Source: Bdellovibrio sp. ZAP7
GTDB lineage: Bacteria > Bdellovibrionota > Bdellovibrionia > Bdellovibrionales > Bdellovibrionaceae
Assembly: GCF_006874645.1 (NCBI RefSeq)
Contig: NZ_CP030082.1
Location: 1,860,001-1,924,000 of the forward strand
DNA: 64,000 nt
Direction of reading: 5' to 3'
Position 1 is the stretch's first letter. Every line of letters starts with the position of its first letter. The position numbers were made by a program, and so were the translations under genes. Below, one piece after another: positions 8,332 through 17,060 of this stretch. The notes under the pieces are model-generated. The model saw nothing but the letters and a program-made list of their open reading frames with translations. It was not told where the DNA came from and made no database searches.

Positions 8332-10651
8332 AGCGTGAAAGCTCCATCAAAACCACTTCTGGAGTGGCCGGTGATATGATCTGCGGGATTTTTCCCTGAG
8401 CCTTGTAGCGAAGAGCATCCTTGATTGCAGTCCAAGCACTGATTCCCAATAAAAACGGCGGCTCACCCACAGCCTTAGAGCCGTGAATATTTGCGGTGTT
8501 CCCATTGTTCTCGATGAATTCGACATTAAATACGCGAGGCGTATCTTGCACATTCGGAATTTTATAAGTCGTTGGCGAATGACTTAATAGTCTTCCGTCT
8601 TTATTATGGTAAAGCTTTTCAGAAGTCACCCAGCCCATGCCTTGAACAAAGGCACCTGTGACTTGCCCGCGATCAATGCCTGGATTTAAAGGACGACCCA
8701 AATCCATTAAGATATCTGTGCGAAGCATTTTGTATTCGCCAGTATTAGTATCGATCTCAACTTCCGTCGCGGCGACACCATTGGTGAAATACTTAAAAGG
8801 TGTTCCTTTGCCCGTGGCTTTGGAATAACCCAAACCTTCAGTTTTAAAATGAGCATACTCACCTAGGCTTACGCGGTTAAAGTAAGCTTTTAAAAGCAAA
8901 TCCACCCACGAGAGCTGCGTCTTAGTCGGCAAGTGGGTGACTGTGCTATCTTTGAATTCAAATTCTTCAAACTTAAGAGCTGCCTCATCAAACGCCGGGC
9001 ACTCTGCGATATCATCCATCGGAGCCTTGGCCAAAACCTGTTGAAAGACCCAAGCTAAACGCTTGCGGATCCCCATGGCCGCTTTCAAGGCTGCGGCTCC
9101 ATTGATATCTGCCCCGCTAGATGCGGCGGTCGGAGAGGTATTGTGATTTTTCTCAGTCGAGGTTGCCATCACACGCACTTGCTCTGCGGGAATTCCAAAG
9201 CAGTGTGCAACGATTTGTTGGATCTTGGTGTTTACACCCTGACCCATTTCAGTGGCGCCCGTAGAAACCTGCACGGTTCCATCTTTATGCACATTCACGG
9301 AAGCGTTGCCTTGATTTAAAAAGCGTGCGGTAAAGGCGATACCAAACTTAGTGGCTGAGACAGATAGGCCGCGAATTTTTCCTTGGGAGTTTTTATTAAA
9401 CTCATCAATCGCCAGACGGCGTTTATCATACTCGCAGTCTTTGCGCAGACGCGTGAATAAATCCGTCAGGGGAGTATTTTCAAGCTTTTGACCGTAGTGA
9501 GTGGTGTTGCGAGTGTGCTCCTGATAACAATTTCGCTCGCGAATCAGAAGAGCATCGATTTTTAAATAAGCAGCCATTTCCTCAATAATGCTTTCAATGG
9601 TCATCGTTCCTTGTGGACCACCGAAACCACGGAAGGCGGTATTAGAGTACATGTTGGTACGAACGACATGACCTTCAATGAAAGCATTTGGTAAATAGTA
9701 AGCCCCATCGATATGAAACAAAGCGCGATCTAAGATAGAGCTGGATAGATCGGCATAGGCTCCGCCATCCGCATAAAGATGGCATTTAAGTCCCAAGATC
9801 ATTCCTTGGTCGTCAAAAGCCACATCCCAGAAGTTTTTAAACGGATGACGTTTGCCAGTCATCGCCATGTCGTCATCTTTAGATAAAATCAGACGGGCAG
9901 GACGATTCATTTTTTGTGCGACTAAGGCAGCCATCGCTGCAAAGGGTGCCGCCTGACTTTCCTTGCCACCAAAGCCACCGCCCATGCGCTTCACAACGCA
10001 GACGACTTGATGAAGAGAGAGCCCCAAGGCTTCTGCCACCAGATGTTGGGTTTCCGTGGGGTGTTGGGAACTGGAATGAACTTCGATCTGGCCATCCTCT
10101 AATGGGTAAGCGATACAAGCCTGAGATTCTAAATAAAAATGCTCCTGGCCACCACACTCAAAAATTCCACTTAATCTGTGGGGAGCTGAAGCCATCGCTG
10201 CATCGACGTCACCGCATTTCATCGGTCCCGCGTGATACATGAAATCTTTCTTTTCAATACCAGCATCAATGGTTAAAACTGCATCAGCTTTTTCAATATC
10301 AAAAGTGATCAACTGACGGGCTTGTAACAGTTGATCGTAATTTGTTCCGACCAAAATCATGGCCGGCTCTTCGTAATAACCAATTTTGCTTTCAACCAAA
10401 ATAGGCTGCTCAACAACGATCGTGCCCCAGGTATTGTGATGTAAATCCTTCGCTGTAAAAGCCGCAAGAACTCCCGGAGCTTTCAAAGCTTTTTCATAGT
10501 GTATGGCTTTAAGTGTTCCCGCTGCCGCAGGCACACCCACGGGCAGGACCAAGACTTCTCCATGTTGCATAAGTCGATCATCAATAAATACACTGGTGCC
10601 GCTGACATGACCCGTAGAGGAATCATGCGGGATGTTTTTTCCTATGGACAT
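8318..10651 (-). CDS. xdhB: Xanthine dehydrogenase, molybdopterin-binding large subunit
   Basis: The 777-residue protein has the XDH large-subunit signature M-G-G-G-F-G-G-K-E (223-231), the N-terminal a/b hammerhead region, and a near-C-terminal G-S-K-A-V-G-E-P-P-F in which the Glu at about residue 730 corresponds to the general base of xanthine dehydrogenases. It catalyses hydroxylation of hypoxanthine and xanthine to urate. Length agrees with the two-subunit XdhAB form (Rhodobacter capsulatus type). It overlaps xdhA by 10 nt and xdhC by 14 nt. Confidence 0.92.
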   Translation of the reverse strand: MSIGKNIPHDSSTGHVSGTSVFIDDRLMQHGEVLVLPVGVPAAAGTLKAIHYEKALKAPGVLAAFTAKDLHHNTWGTIVVEQPILVESKIGYYEEPAMILVGTNYDQLLQARQLITFDIEKADAVLTIDAGIEKKDFMYHAGPMKCGDVDAAMASAPHRLSGIFECGGQEHFYLESQACIAYPLEDGQIEVHSSSQHPTETQHLVAEALGLSLHQVVCVVKRMGGGFGGKESQAAPFAAMAALVAQKMNRPARLILSKDDDMAMTGKRHPFKNFWDVAFDDQGMILGLKCHLYADGGAYADLSSSILDRALFHIDGAYYLPNAFIEGHVVRTNMYSNTAFRGFGGPQGTMTIESIIEEMAAYLKIDALLIRERNCYQEHTRNTTHYGQKLENTPLTDLFTRLRKDCEYDKRRLAIDEFNKNSQGKIRGLSVSATKFGIAFTARFLNQGNASVNVHKDGTVQVSTGATEMGQGVNTKIQQIVAHCFGIPAEQVRVMATSTEKNHNTSPTAASSGADINGAAALKAAMGIRKRLAWVFQQVLAKAPMDDIAECPAFDEAALKFEEFEFKDSTVTHLPTKTQLSWVDLLLKAYFNRVSLGEYAHFKTEGLGYSKATGKGTPFKYFTNGVAATEVEIDTNTGEYKMLRTDILMDLGRPLNPGIDRGQVTGAFVQGMGWVTSEKLYHNKDGRLLSHSPTTYKIPNVQDTPRVFNVEFIENNGNTANIHGSKAVGEPPFLLGISAWTAIKDALRYKAQGKIPQIISPATPEVVLMELSRYDRA

Positions 10652-12120
10652 AAAACCTCCATTGGTGACGACAACTCGGCCTGCATTTCATGGAAACACT
10701 TTTTAAACAGATTTTCAGTCACCAAGTGACGATATTCGGCGCTTGCGCGTAGATCTGAAATCGGCTTAATCGATCCCGAAGCCAGCGATCCCGCTGTAGT
10801 AAAGGTCATTTCATTAAAGGTTTTACCGACCAAATGAGCTTCAACGGAAGGCATGCGCGTAACGGTAGGGCCAACCCCACCCATTGCGACGCGGGCTTCA
10901 GAGATATTAGTCCCTTCCAATTTTAAAACGATGGCACAAGTAACCGCAGAGATATCCAGATCTTTACGCAATGAAACTTTGAAATAACGATGTAGGTAGT
11001 TGCCTTTAAGAGCTGGAACGAAAATGCCAGTGGCGATTTCATCTTCCGCTTTATCAAAGACCTTATAGCCCTTGTAGTAGTCATTTAGTTTTACAGTGCG
11101 AGCGCCGCGAACCGACTGCAGTTGGATTTCCGCATCCAGCACCATCAGTGCGGGAATGCTATCACCAATCGGTGAGCCATTTAGAATATTTCCTAGCAAC
11201 GTGCCCTGGTTTTTAATCTGCGGAGAAGCAAAGATATGCAAAAGACGTTTTAGCTCCGGGTGAGCGGATTTTACAAAATTCTCAACATCGGTCAGTGAAG
11301 CCATGGCGCCAATCAAGATTCCATGAGCGGAGCCATTCACGGCGTGAACACCAGAAATTTTATTAAGAACCAGAATCTCCTGCAAAGAAGTTTTGGCTTT
11401 ATTAATTAAAACCCCCAAATCCGTCGCCCCGGCCACTAAACGGACTTGCTTGGAAGCGGCCTTAATTTGGAAGGCCTCAGGTAAAGTCGTGGGCATATAG
11501 AGCTTTTTATTCTCAGAAGTGATTTCAATTCCGGCGTGAAGCTCTGATTGGAAGTGAGCCGTTAAGGCCGATGTTAAATAACGAGCTGCCAAAGACTCCC
11601 ATTTATTTAAATCCAAATTTGTCGCAGCCTTTAAAATCGGCTCATAACCCGTACAGCGGCACAAATTTCCAGTCAGGTAATTGCGGGCCTTTTTCTCGGT
11701 GACTTCTTGTTTGGACTCTTTGCAGTCCTCTGCAAGTTGCGCCATCGAGCACACCATGCCCGGCGTGCAAAAGCCACATTGCCCACCGTGAAATTCACGC
11801 ATTTTATTTTGCACTTCACTTAAAGACTCCGCATGCTTCATGCCTTCAACAGTCACAATGCAAGAAAGATCAAAAAGATAAACGGGAGCGATACAGGAAT
11901 TAATCGCGCGCAAGGGAGGCCAACCGTCTTGACGTAAAGTCGCTGTCACAACCGTGCAGGCACCGCAGTCGCCTTCAGCGCAAACAACCTTAGTTCCGGG
12001 TTTATGAAGAGTATTACGCAAGAATTGAGCAAGAGGCAGAAAAGCCTCTTCGCCAGAGACCTTTATCGTCTCGCCATTGACGTTGATTAGAAGATGATTT
12101 CTTTTTGCTATTTGACCCAT
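10642..12120 (-). CDS. xdhA: Xanthine dehydrogenase, FAD and 2x[2Fe-2S] small subunit
   Basis: The 492-residue protein has a plant-ferredoxin-type cluster site (Cys 47, 52, 55, 76), a second [2Fe-2S] helical domain (Cys 115, 118, 154, 156 in C-G-F-C-T-P-G and C-R-C-T-G-Y), and an FAD-binding domain with V-A-G-A-T-D-L-G and G-T-L-L-G-N-I-L-N. It passes electrons from the molybdenum site to the FAD acceptor site. It is the first gene of the purine operon; the promoter should lie in 12121-12190. Confidence 0.92.
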   Translation of the reverse strand: MGQIAKRNHLLINVNGETIKVSGEEAFLPLAQFLRNTLHKPGTKVVCAEGDCGACTVVTATLRQDGWPPLRAINSCIAPVYLFDLSCIVTVEGMKHAESLSEVQNKMREFHGGQCGFCTPGMVCSMAQLAEDCKESKQEVTEKKARNYLTGNLCRCTGYEPILKAATNLDLNKWESLAARYLTSALTAHFQSELHAGIEITSENKKLYMPTTLPEAFQIKAASKQVRLVAGATDLGVLINKAKTSLQEILVLNKISGVHAVNGSAHGILIGAMASLTDVENFVKSAHPELKRLLHIFASPQIKNQGTLLGNILNGSPIGDSIPALMVLDAEIQLQSVRGARTVKLNDYYKGYKVFDKAEDEIATGIFVPALKGNYLHRYFKVSLRKDLDISAVTCAIVLKLEGTNISEARVAMGGVGPTVTRMPSVEAHLVGKTFNEMTFTTAGSLASGSIKPISDLRASAEYRHLVTENLFKKCFHEMQAELSSPMEVLCP

Positions 12121-12189
12121 CCTATAGGCGTCTCATGGATTTTGTGAGGTAGCAAGTAGTCTGAAGTATCTAACGAGGCAGAGCGTAAA

Positions 12190-12220
12190 GAAAAAGGCCC
12201 TCCAGGGGAGAGCCTTTTTT
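12190..12220. terminator. Intrinsic terminator downstream of the acidic hypothetical gene
   Basis: GGCCCTCC (12196-12203) pairs with GGAGAGCC (12207-12214) with one mismatch and a 3-nt loop, flanked by A-run on the left and TTTTTT on the right. On the minus strand it lies just after the stop at 12248 and upstream of xdhA, insulating the two units. The symmetric A/T flanks would also work on the plus strand. Confidence 0.75.
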
Positions 12221-12247
12221 AAATTATTGCAATAGTGAGAACTAAGA

Positions 12248-12766
12248 TTAGTGGCGAACGATATCAGTCGCAGTTTCTTTAGCCACTTCGTTCAAGCAAT
12301 CAGCAAAGAATTTGCAAACCATGAACAGGTGAATTTGTTCATCTTGTTCAAGGGCTGGTTCCAAATCTGGAGACATGAAAAGCTCTTCGATCATATAATT
12401 TACCAGCTCTGGCTGACCTTCCGCTTTTGCACGCTCTTGAATTTGCGTGATCATCTCGTCGTTCATTTGCAGGTAAGATTCCATTTCTGGTTCTGCTTTT
12501 TCGAAACGAGCCACAACTTCATCTTCTGTGATTGGGCGAAGTTTTTTATATTTTTCTTCAAAGGCGCGATTCAAGATCAAAGCCATCATAAAACCCAAGT
12601 CTTGAGCGCTTTCAGACATGTCTTCGATGAATTCCATGAAAAAGCCACCCAAATCTGGTTGCACATCAAACAGGTGCTCAGACGCTTTTTCCAAATCTGC
12701 TTCTGTGGTCATGCCGCAGATCACGTCGATAGAATCTTGTACAACTTCAAATGGGATTTTTTCCAT
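12248..12766 (-). CDS. Acidic hypothetical protein
   Basis: The product has 172 residues from ATG 12766, chosen because AAGAGGA lies just upstream; an in-frame ATG at 12925 would extend into cti and lacks support. The protein is strongly acidic, helical by composition and Met/Glu-rich (for example M-T-T-E-A-D-L-E, E-D-M-S-E-S, L-E-P-A-L-E-Q-D-E-Q). No signal peptide or membrane segment is seen and I do not recognise a family. It is transcribed divergently from cti with only 55 nt between the starts, so the two promoters must overlap each other or the coding regions. Confidence 0.75.
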   Translation of the reverse strand: MEKIPFEVVQDSIDVICGMTTEADLEKASEHLFDVQPDLGGFFMEFIEDMSESAQDLGFMMALILNRAFEEKYKKLRPITEDEVVARFEKAEPEMESYLQMNDEMITQIQERAKAEGQPELVNYMIEELFMSPDLEPALEQDEQIHLFMVCKFFADCLNEVAKETATDIVRH

Positions 12767-12821
12767 GCTATTCCTCTTACTTGTGTTTACTATGGCAGAG
12801 GATACAGGGGAGATCGGCACG

Positions 12822-15149
12822 ATGCAATTCATTAAGACATTAGTTATGATGCTGTTTACGACGCTGGGCTTCTGCCTTTGCTCTGGAGCATTGGCCGCAG
12901 AGACGCTTTCTGAAGACCTTTTCACTCACAAAATTCAGCCCCTTTTTGACAATCGCTGCCTGGCTTGTCACAGCTGTTTCAATGCTCCTTGTCAGCTGAA
13001 TCTGCAAAACTTTGATGGTTTTGCCCGGGGAGCAAACAAATTAAACGTCTATGACGGTACTCGCAGTAAGAGTGTTGAGCCTTCGCGCATCTGGATCGAT
13101 GCAAAGTCCACCAAAGAGTGGCGTGAGAAGGGATTTTTCACGGTTCATAATTCCATCGAACCTGAGAAAAATATCTTTTTCCAAATGCTGAATTTGCGAG
13201 CAATTAATACGTCTTCTGTTAAAGCGCAGGTACATGAAAGCCAAGTCTGCGCCGCCAACAGCGAAGAATTAGATTCCATGAAAACGGCCCAATCGCAGCT
13301 GGGGATGCCTTACGGTTTGCCGGCTTTGCGCGAGACAGAACTTGAAACTATCAAAGCCTGGATTAGCAAAGGTGCCCCGGGGCCAAGTCTTGATGCGGAT
13401 AAGAAAGCCCATTCTATTTCCACGAAACTGGTGTCTCAGGTGGAGATTTGGGAAAAGTATTTAAATCAAAATGAGCTTAAGCAAAAGCTGGTCAGTCGTT
13501 ATCTTTTCGAGCATCTGTTCTTGGCGCACATTTACTTTCCCGAAGAACCTCGAACATTTTTACGCTTAATTCGTTCTAAAAGGTCTTGTGATAAACCAGA
13601 CGAAATTGCCACGCGCAGACCCAATGACGATCCGGGAGTTAAAAAATTCTATTACTGCCTGGTGAGGTTTCCCGGCACGATTGTATCAAAAACGCATTTG
13701 CCTTACGAGCTGTCTCACCAAAAGCTTGCGCGCTTTAAAGAGCTATTTGATCAAAAGTGGGATGTGCAAACCTTGCCGTCTTACGAATCTGGCGTGGCGG
13801 AAAACCCATTCATCGCCTTTCAAGATATTCCGGTGAAAATTCGCTATCAGTTTTTACTCGACGATGCCCAATACCACGTGGCGACCTTTATCAAGGGGCC
13901 TGTATGTAATGGCACCATGGCCGTTAATTCCATTCAAGAGCAGTTCTATACGTTTTTCTTAAATCCCGATTCTGACAATATGGTTCTGTCTAAGGAATAT
14001 GAAAAGCAAGCGGCCCCTTTGTTGGCACTTCCTGGAAAATTTGGCTCTGATGTGGAGTTTACGTCGGCGCCATTGGACCTAAAACGCATCACTGATTATC
14101 GTGAGGCCTATAGACTGCTTCGCAGTAAAGAACTTATTAAGAATCGTCCCGACGGCTATACACTGAATGATATCTGGAATGGTGATGAGAAAAATAATAA
14201 CGCTGTGTTGACCATTTTCCGTCATGACCAAAATGCCGTGGTGATAAAAGGGGCGGTCGGTGATCTTTCAAAAACTGTTTTCGTTCTTGATTATCCGCTT
14301 TTTGAAAGATTGGTTTATAACCTAGTTGTGAATTTCGATGTTTTTGGAAATATCGGGCACCAACTTCTGACTCGAGTTTACATGGATATGATTCGTATGG
14401 AGGCCGAGGAGTTATTCTTAAGATTTTTACCACCCGAGGAACGCCTGCAATACCGTCGGACCTGGTATCAAGGAATTTTGGCTAGCGCCAAAATGGAATA
14501 TATTTATCCTCCAGTAGGGGCTGGAGAGCCCACGGGAGTTCGCTTTACCAAGGGAACCCAAACCAAGCGGCAAATGGTTGAAAAAATACTTTTTTATCGC
14601 ATGAATGAAAAAGTGCGAGGAGAGATCGACGACATTAACTGGCGAAAGGTCACTCCGCCGGCGAGTCTGGGACTTAAAGTAAAAGCCACGGGACTCAACA
14701 ACGAATTCCGTAAAATTTCTTCCATCGCCGCAGGAAACAGCACTCCCTTTGCGCGCTATTTTCCTGATGTGGCCTTTGTGATGGTTAAAGGCAAAGACGA
14801 AACTCGAGTCTTTTCACTCATTCACAATAAAGAGCATGAAAATGTCTCTTGGATCACGGCCGAGTCCTTACGGATGTCTCCGAAAGAAGACACTCTCACT
14901 GTCCGAGAAGGTTTCTGGGCCTATTATCCGAATATGATTTTCCAGGTACCTGAAAAGGAGTTGCCAGCATTTACGACTCTCATCACGCGTATAAAAAATG
15001 ACCAAGGTTATGAAGCCTTGGTAGACAAGTGGGGAGTGCGCAGACAAAACCCCCATTTCTGGAGCGCCTACGACGAACTCCAAAAAGTGTATCTAGATTT
15101 CGATAGAATCAACGCTGGCTACATAGACCTCACCCGCTATTCCTTATAA
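12822..15149 (+). CDS. cti: Fatty acid cis/trans isomerase (cytochrome c-type heme)
   Basis: The protein has 775 residues from ATG 12822, preceded by AGGGGAG; longer in-frame extensions run into the divergent gene. Residues ~1-26 form a signal peptide ending A-L-A-A. The heme-attachment motif C46-L-A-C49-H50 is followed by N-A-P-C-Q-L-N-L and the block V-Y-D-G-T-R, which are hallmarks of Cti. In Pseudomonas and Vibrio this periplasmic heme protein converts cis unsaturated acyl chains of phospholipids to trans, stiffening the membrane under solvent or heat stress. Family length (~760-780) fits. It is apparently monocistronic. Confidence 0.9.
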   Translation: MQFIKTLVMMLFTTLGFCLCSGALAAETLSEDLFTHKIQPLFDNRCLACHSCFNAPCQLNLQNFDGFARGANKLNVYDGTRSKSVEPSRIWIDAKSTKEWREKGFFTVHNSIEPEKNIFFQMLNLRAINTSSVKAQVHESQVCAANSEELDSMKTAQSQLGMPYGLPALRETELETIKAWISKGAPGPSLDADKKAHSISTKLVSQVEIWEKYLNQNELKQKLVSRYLFEHLFLAHIYFPEEPRTFLRLIRSKRSCDKPDEIATRRPNDDPGVKKFYYCLVRFPGTIVSKTHLPYELSHQKLARFKELFDQKWDVQTLPSYESGVAENPFIAFQDIPVKIRYQFLLDDAQYHVATFIKGPVCNGTMAVNSIQEQFYTFFLNPDSDNMVLSKEYEKQAAPLLALPGKFGSDVEFTSAPLDLKRITDYREAYRLLRSKELIKNRPDGYTLNDIWNGDEKNNNAVLTIFRHDQNAVVIKGAVGDLSKTVFVLDYPLFERLVYNLVVNFDVFGNIGHQLLTRVYMDMIRMEAEELFLRFLPPEERLQYRRTWYQGILASAKMEYIYPPVGAGEPTGVRFTKGTQTKRQMVEKILFYRMNEKVRGEIDDINWRKVTPPASLGLKVKATGLNNEFRKISSIAAGNSTPFARYFPDVAFVMVKGKDETRVFSLIHNKEHENVSWITAESLRMSPKEDTLTVREGFWAYYPNMIFQVPEKELPAFTTLITRIKNDQGYEALVDKWGVRRQNPHFWSAYDELQKVYLDFDRINAGYIDLTRYSL

Positions 15150-15150
15150 G

Positions 15151-15193
15151 GTGCCAGGTCCTATTCCTGTATGCGATGCAGAACTACTGGCAC
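15151..15193. other. Hairpin between converging cti and fur-like genes
   Basis: GTGCCAG (15151-15157) pairs perfectly with CTGGCAC (15187-15193), with a 29-nt loop and no T-run. The right arm lies in the last codons of the Fur-family gene. It may help end transcription or stabilise the 3' ends, but evidence is weak. Confidence 0.3.
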
Positions 15194-15663
15194 TTCGAAC
15201 AAAGACCGAAAAAATCCAAGCGGTGAGATAATTGTGTGTAACCCATTTTTTCGACCATTTGGATGTGTTGATCCAAATCGCAAATATGCAGAGGTTCCAC
15301 GCTCTGACAATTACGGCAAATCACGTGATGATGGTGATGGCCTGATTCTAGTGTGAGTTCAAACCGAGCTACACCGTCGCCAAATTCCAAACGCGAAACA
15401 AGTAAGGTCTCTTCGAATTTTTTAAGAATGCGATAAATCGTAACCAGATCTACACCAGCGTCTTTACCGCCTAATTTTTTAAAGATCTCGTCTGCAGAAA
15501 TAGGTTCAGGATGATGCAAAAGAATTTTAAGCATCTGACTGCGCTGCTGGGTCAATTTCATGCCTGCTTTGCGCACTCTTTCTTCAAGAGTGTCGATATC
15601 GATATTTTTACGTTCCTGACTGCATTTATTCACCGGGCCAAGATAGCTGATTTGCGGCCACAA
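15184..15663 (-). CDS. Fur-family metalloregulator
   Basis: The 159-residue form begins at a TTG (15663); a GTG at 15633 is an alternative, and no start has a clear ribosome site. The winged-helix domain contains the typical L-T-Q-Q-R and D-L-V-T-I-Y-R-I-L-K-K-F (recognition helix). The dimerisation domain has a His-rich H-H-H-H-H stretch, C-R-N-C and a terminal C-S-K-C, suggesting a structural Zn site plus a regulatory metal site. Fur, Zur and PerR cannot be separated from the sequence alone. It follows the CysZ-like gene by 25 nt, so it may be read from that promoter. Confidence 0.85.
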   Translation of the reverse strand: MWPQISYLGPVNKCSQERKNIDIDTLEERVRKAGMKLTQQRSQMLKILLHHPEPISADEIFKKLGGKDAGVDLVTIYRILKKFEETLLVSRLEFGDGVARFELTLESGHHHHHVICRNCQSVEPLHICDLDQHIQMVEKMGYTQLSHRLDFFGLCSKCQ

Positions 15664-15688
15664 AGCCAGCCCGGTGTTGTGAATATAC

Positions 15689-16414
15689 TTAGGTTTTCTT
15701 AGATCTCAGTACTGTAAGTGCATTTAATGCGTAATAGGTGTAACAGATGGCTGCGAACACGGGAATAAAGAACAAGGCAAAGGGAATATAGGCACAAAAT
15801 CCCAGGATCAGGCCCATGCCAAAAAGAGCTTTCCCCTCTTTTTCTTCAATCAACTGGCGCTCTTCCTCGCTCGCATAATCCTGTAAAACGTCGTACAAAA
15901 ACACCTTTTTATTGAGCCAAGAAGTCAGACTTAAAGGGACCAGAATCGGGCCCATCGGTAGCAACCACAGTGGTAAAGTCACGGTGAACCAAAAAATAAA
16001 TAAGGCTGTCGCATACAGTGTGTTCCAAAGGCTTCCGATTAAAGTGCCTCCGCGCTTTTTTTCAAGGTGAGGAAAATCTTTTTCAGCAATCCATTTTAAA
16101 GCCAATGGTAAAACAAAAATTGAAACCAGGATCAGCGCCAATAAAAAACAGGCCGGCACAAAAAGGAGCACCAATAAAATCGCGGCAATCGCATCGATGT
16201 ATCCCTCTGCGCCCGTGAAATTGTGAATCCACTGAAACGGCCACAGCCCTTGTAAAAATCCTTCAAGACCAACTGTCCAGCTGCCCCAAAAGAAAAAGAA
16301 AACAGCAAAAACTGCCACGACGGCAAGAATAGGAGGAAGAAACGTTAGAAGCAAAAGGCGAGAGCTAAACAAGGATTCAAAAGACTGTCTGAAAGTTTTG
16401 ATTATCTTGTGCAT
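15689..16414 (-). CDS. CysZ/EI24-like integral membrane protein
   Basis: The 241-residue protein has about four to five long hydrophobic segments and the layout of the EI24/CysZ family: an N-terminal K-T-F-R-Q-S-F-E-S-L, then paired helices, W-L-N-K-K after P-L-S-L-T-S, and a C-terminal Y-Y-A-L-N-A-L-T. In E. coli CysZ imports sulfate, but most distant relatives have no tested function, and no cysteine-biosynthesis gene is nearby. It is upstream of the fur-like gene on the same strand and divergent from the phosphatase gene. Confidence 0.65.
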   Translation of the reverse strand: MHKIIKTFRQSFESLFSSRLLLLTFLPPILAVVAVFAVFFFFWGSWTVGLEGFLQGLWPFQWIHNFTGAEGYIDAIAAILLVLLFVPACFLLALILVSIFVLPLALKWIAEKDFPHLEKKRGGTLIGSLWNTLYATALFIFWFTVTLPLWLLPMGPILVPLSLTSWLNKKVFLYDVLQDYASEEERQLIEEKEGKALFGMGLILGFCAYIPFALFFIPVFAAICYTYYALNALTVLRSKKT

Positions 16415-16468
16415 GAAAACATTTTTCCTCTTTTAAATTCAGCTTGCAAGTGTTTCAATGAGGCGATC

Positions 16469-17059
16469 ATGAGAAAAACGATTTATCTTTTCCGACACGG
16501 ACAAACTGACTGGAATCTGGTGCGCAGACTCCAAGGACATTCAGATATTCCCTTGAATGAGGAAGGCCGCAGACAGGCACAATGTCTGCAAAGTTTTTTT
16601 AGCGAAAATCCGGTTGAAATCATGGCAAGCAGTGATCTTTCCCGCGCCCAACAGACGGCGGCCATTGCCAATGAAAACCTCAATGCGCCCACATTTTTCT
16701 CAGAAAATTTCCGCGAAGTATTTCTGGGGGATGCTGAAGGTATGTCTCAAGATGAAATCCTGGAGAAACACGGCGAAGACAATTGGAAGCGGTGGACCTC
16801 TCATGAAACCAAACATTTTGATTTTACGTATCTTAATGGGGAGTCAGGTGTTGAAGCGATTGAACGCTTTAAAAAAGGCTTGCTGGAATTTTGTGAAGGC
16901 GAAGATTTCACCGTAGCCGGTCTTTGCACTCATGGATTGATGCTAAAAAGATTTTTGCACTCGCTTCGTCCTGATCTACAAGAGCCCCTGCCGATTCCAA
17001 ACTGTGTCGTTTACAGAATCGAATGGAGCCCGGAAGCAGGTTTTGAGTTTAAACTTTGA
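16469..17059 (+). CDS. Histidine phosphatase (phosphoglycerate mutase-like) family
   Basis: The 196-residue product starts at ATG 16469 (GAGGCG just upstream); an earlier ATG at 16409 overlaps the divergent gene's start. The catalytic R9-H10-G11 motif is followed by Q-T-D-W-N; a second conserved region is S-S-D-L-S-R-A-Q-Q-T, and the distal His lies in G-L-C-T-H-G. These are the phosphohistidine mechanism residues of branch-1 enzymes (GpmB/CobC/broad phosphatases). The substrate is not predictable. Its stop is one base from the stop of the converging histidine kinase. Confidence 0.85.
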   Translation: MRKTIYLFRHGQTDWNLVRRLQGHSDIPLNEEGRRQAQCLQSFFSENPVEIMASSDLSRAQQTAAIANENLNAPTFFSENFREVFLGDAEGMSQDEILEKHGEDNWKRWTSHETKHFDFTYLNGESGVEAIERFKKGLLEFCEGEDFTVAGLCTHGLMLKRFLHSLRPDLQEPLPIPNCVVYRIEWSPEAGFEFKL

Positions 17060-17060
17060 T

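Noticed and set aside
12251-12835. 194-codon plus-strand open frame
   Set aside because: It is fully antisense to the acidic hypothetical gene, is rich in Phe/His as expected from the reverse of acidic codons, and has no ribosome site.
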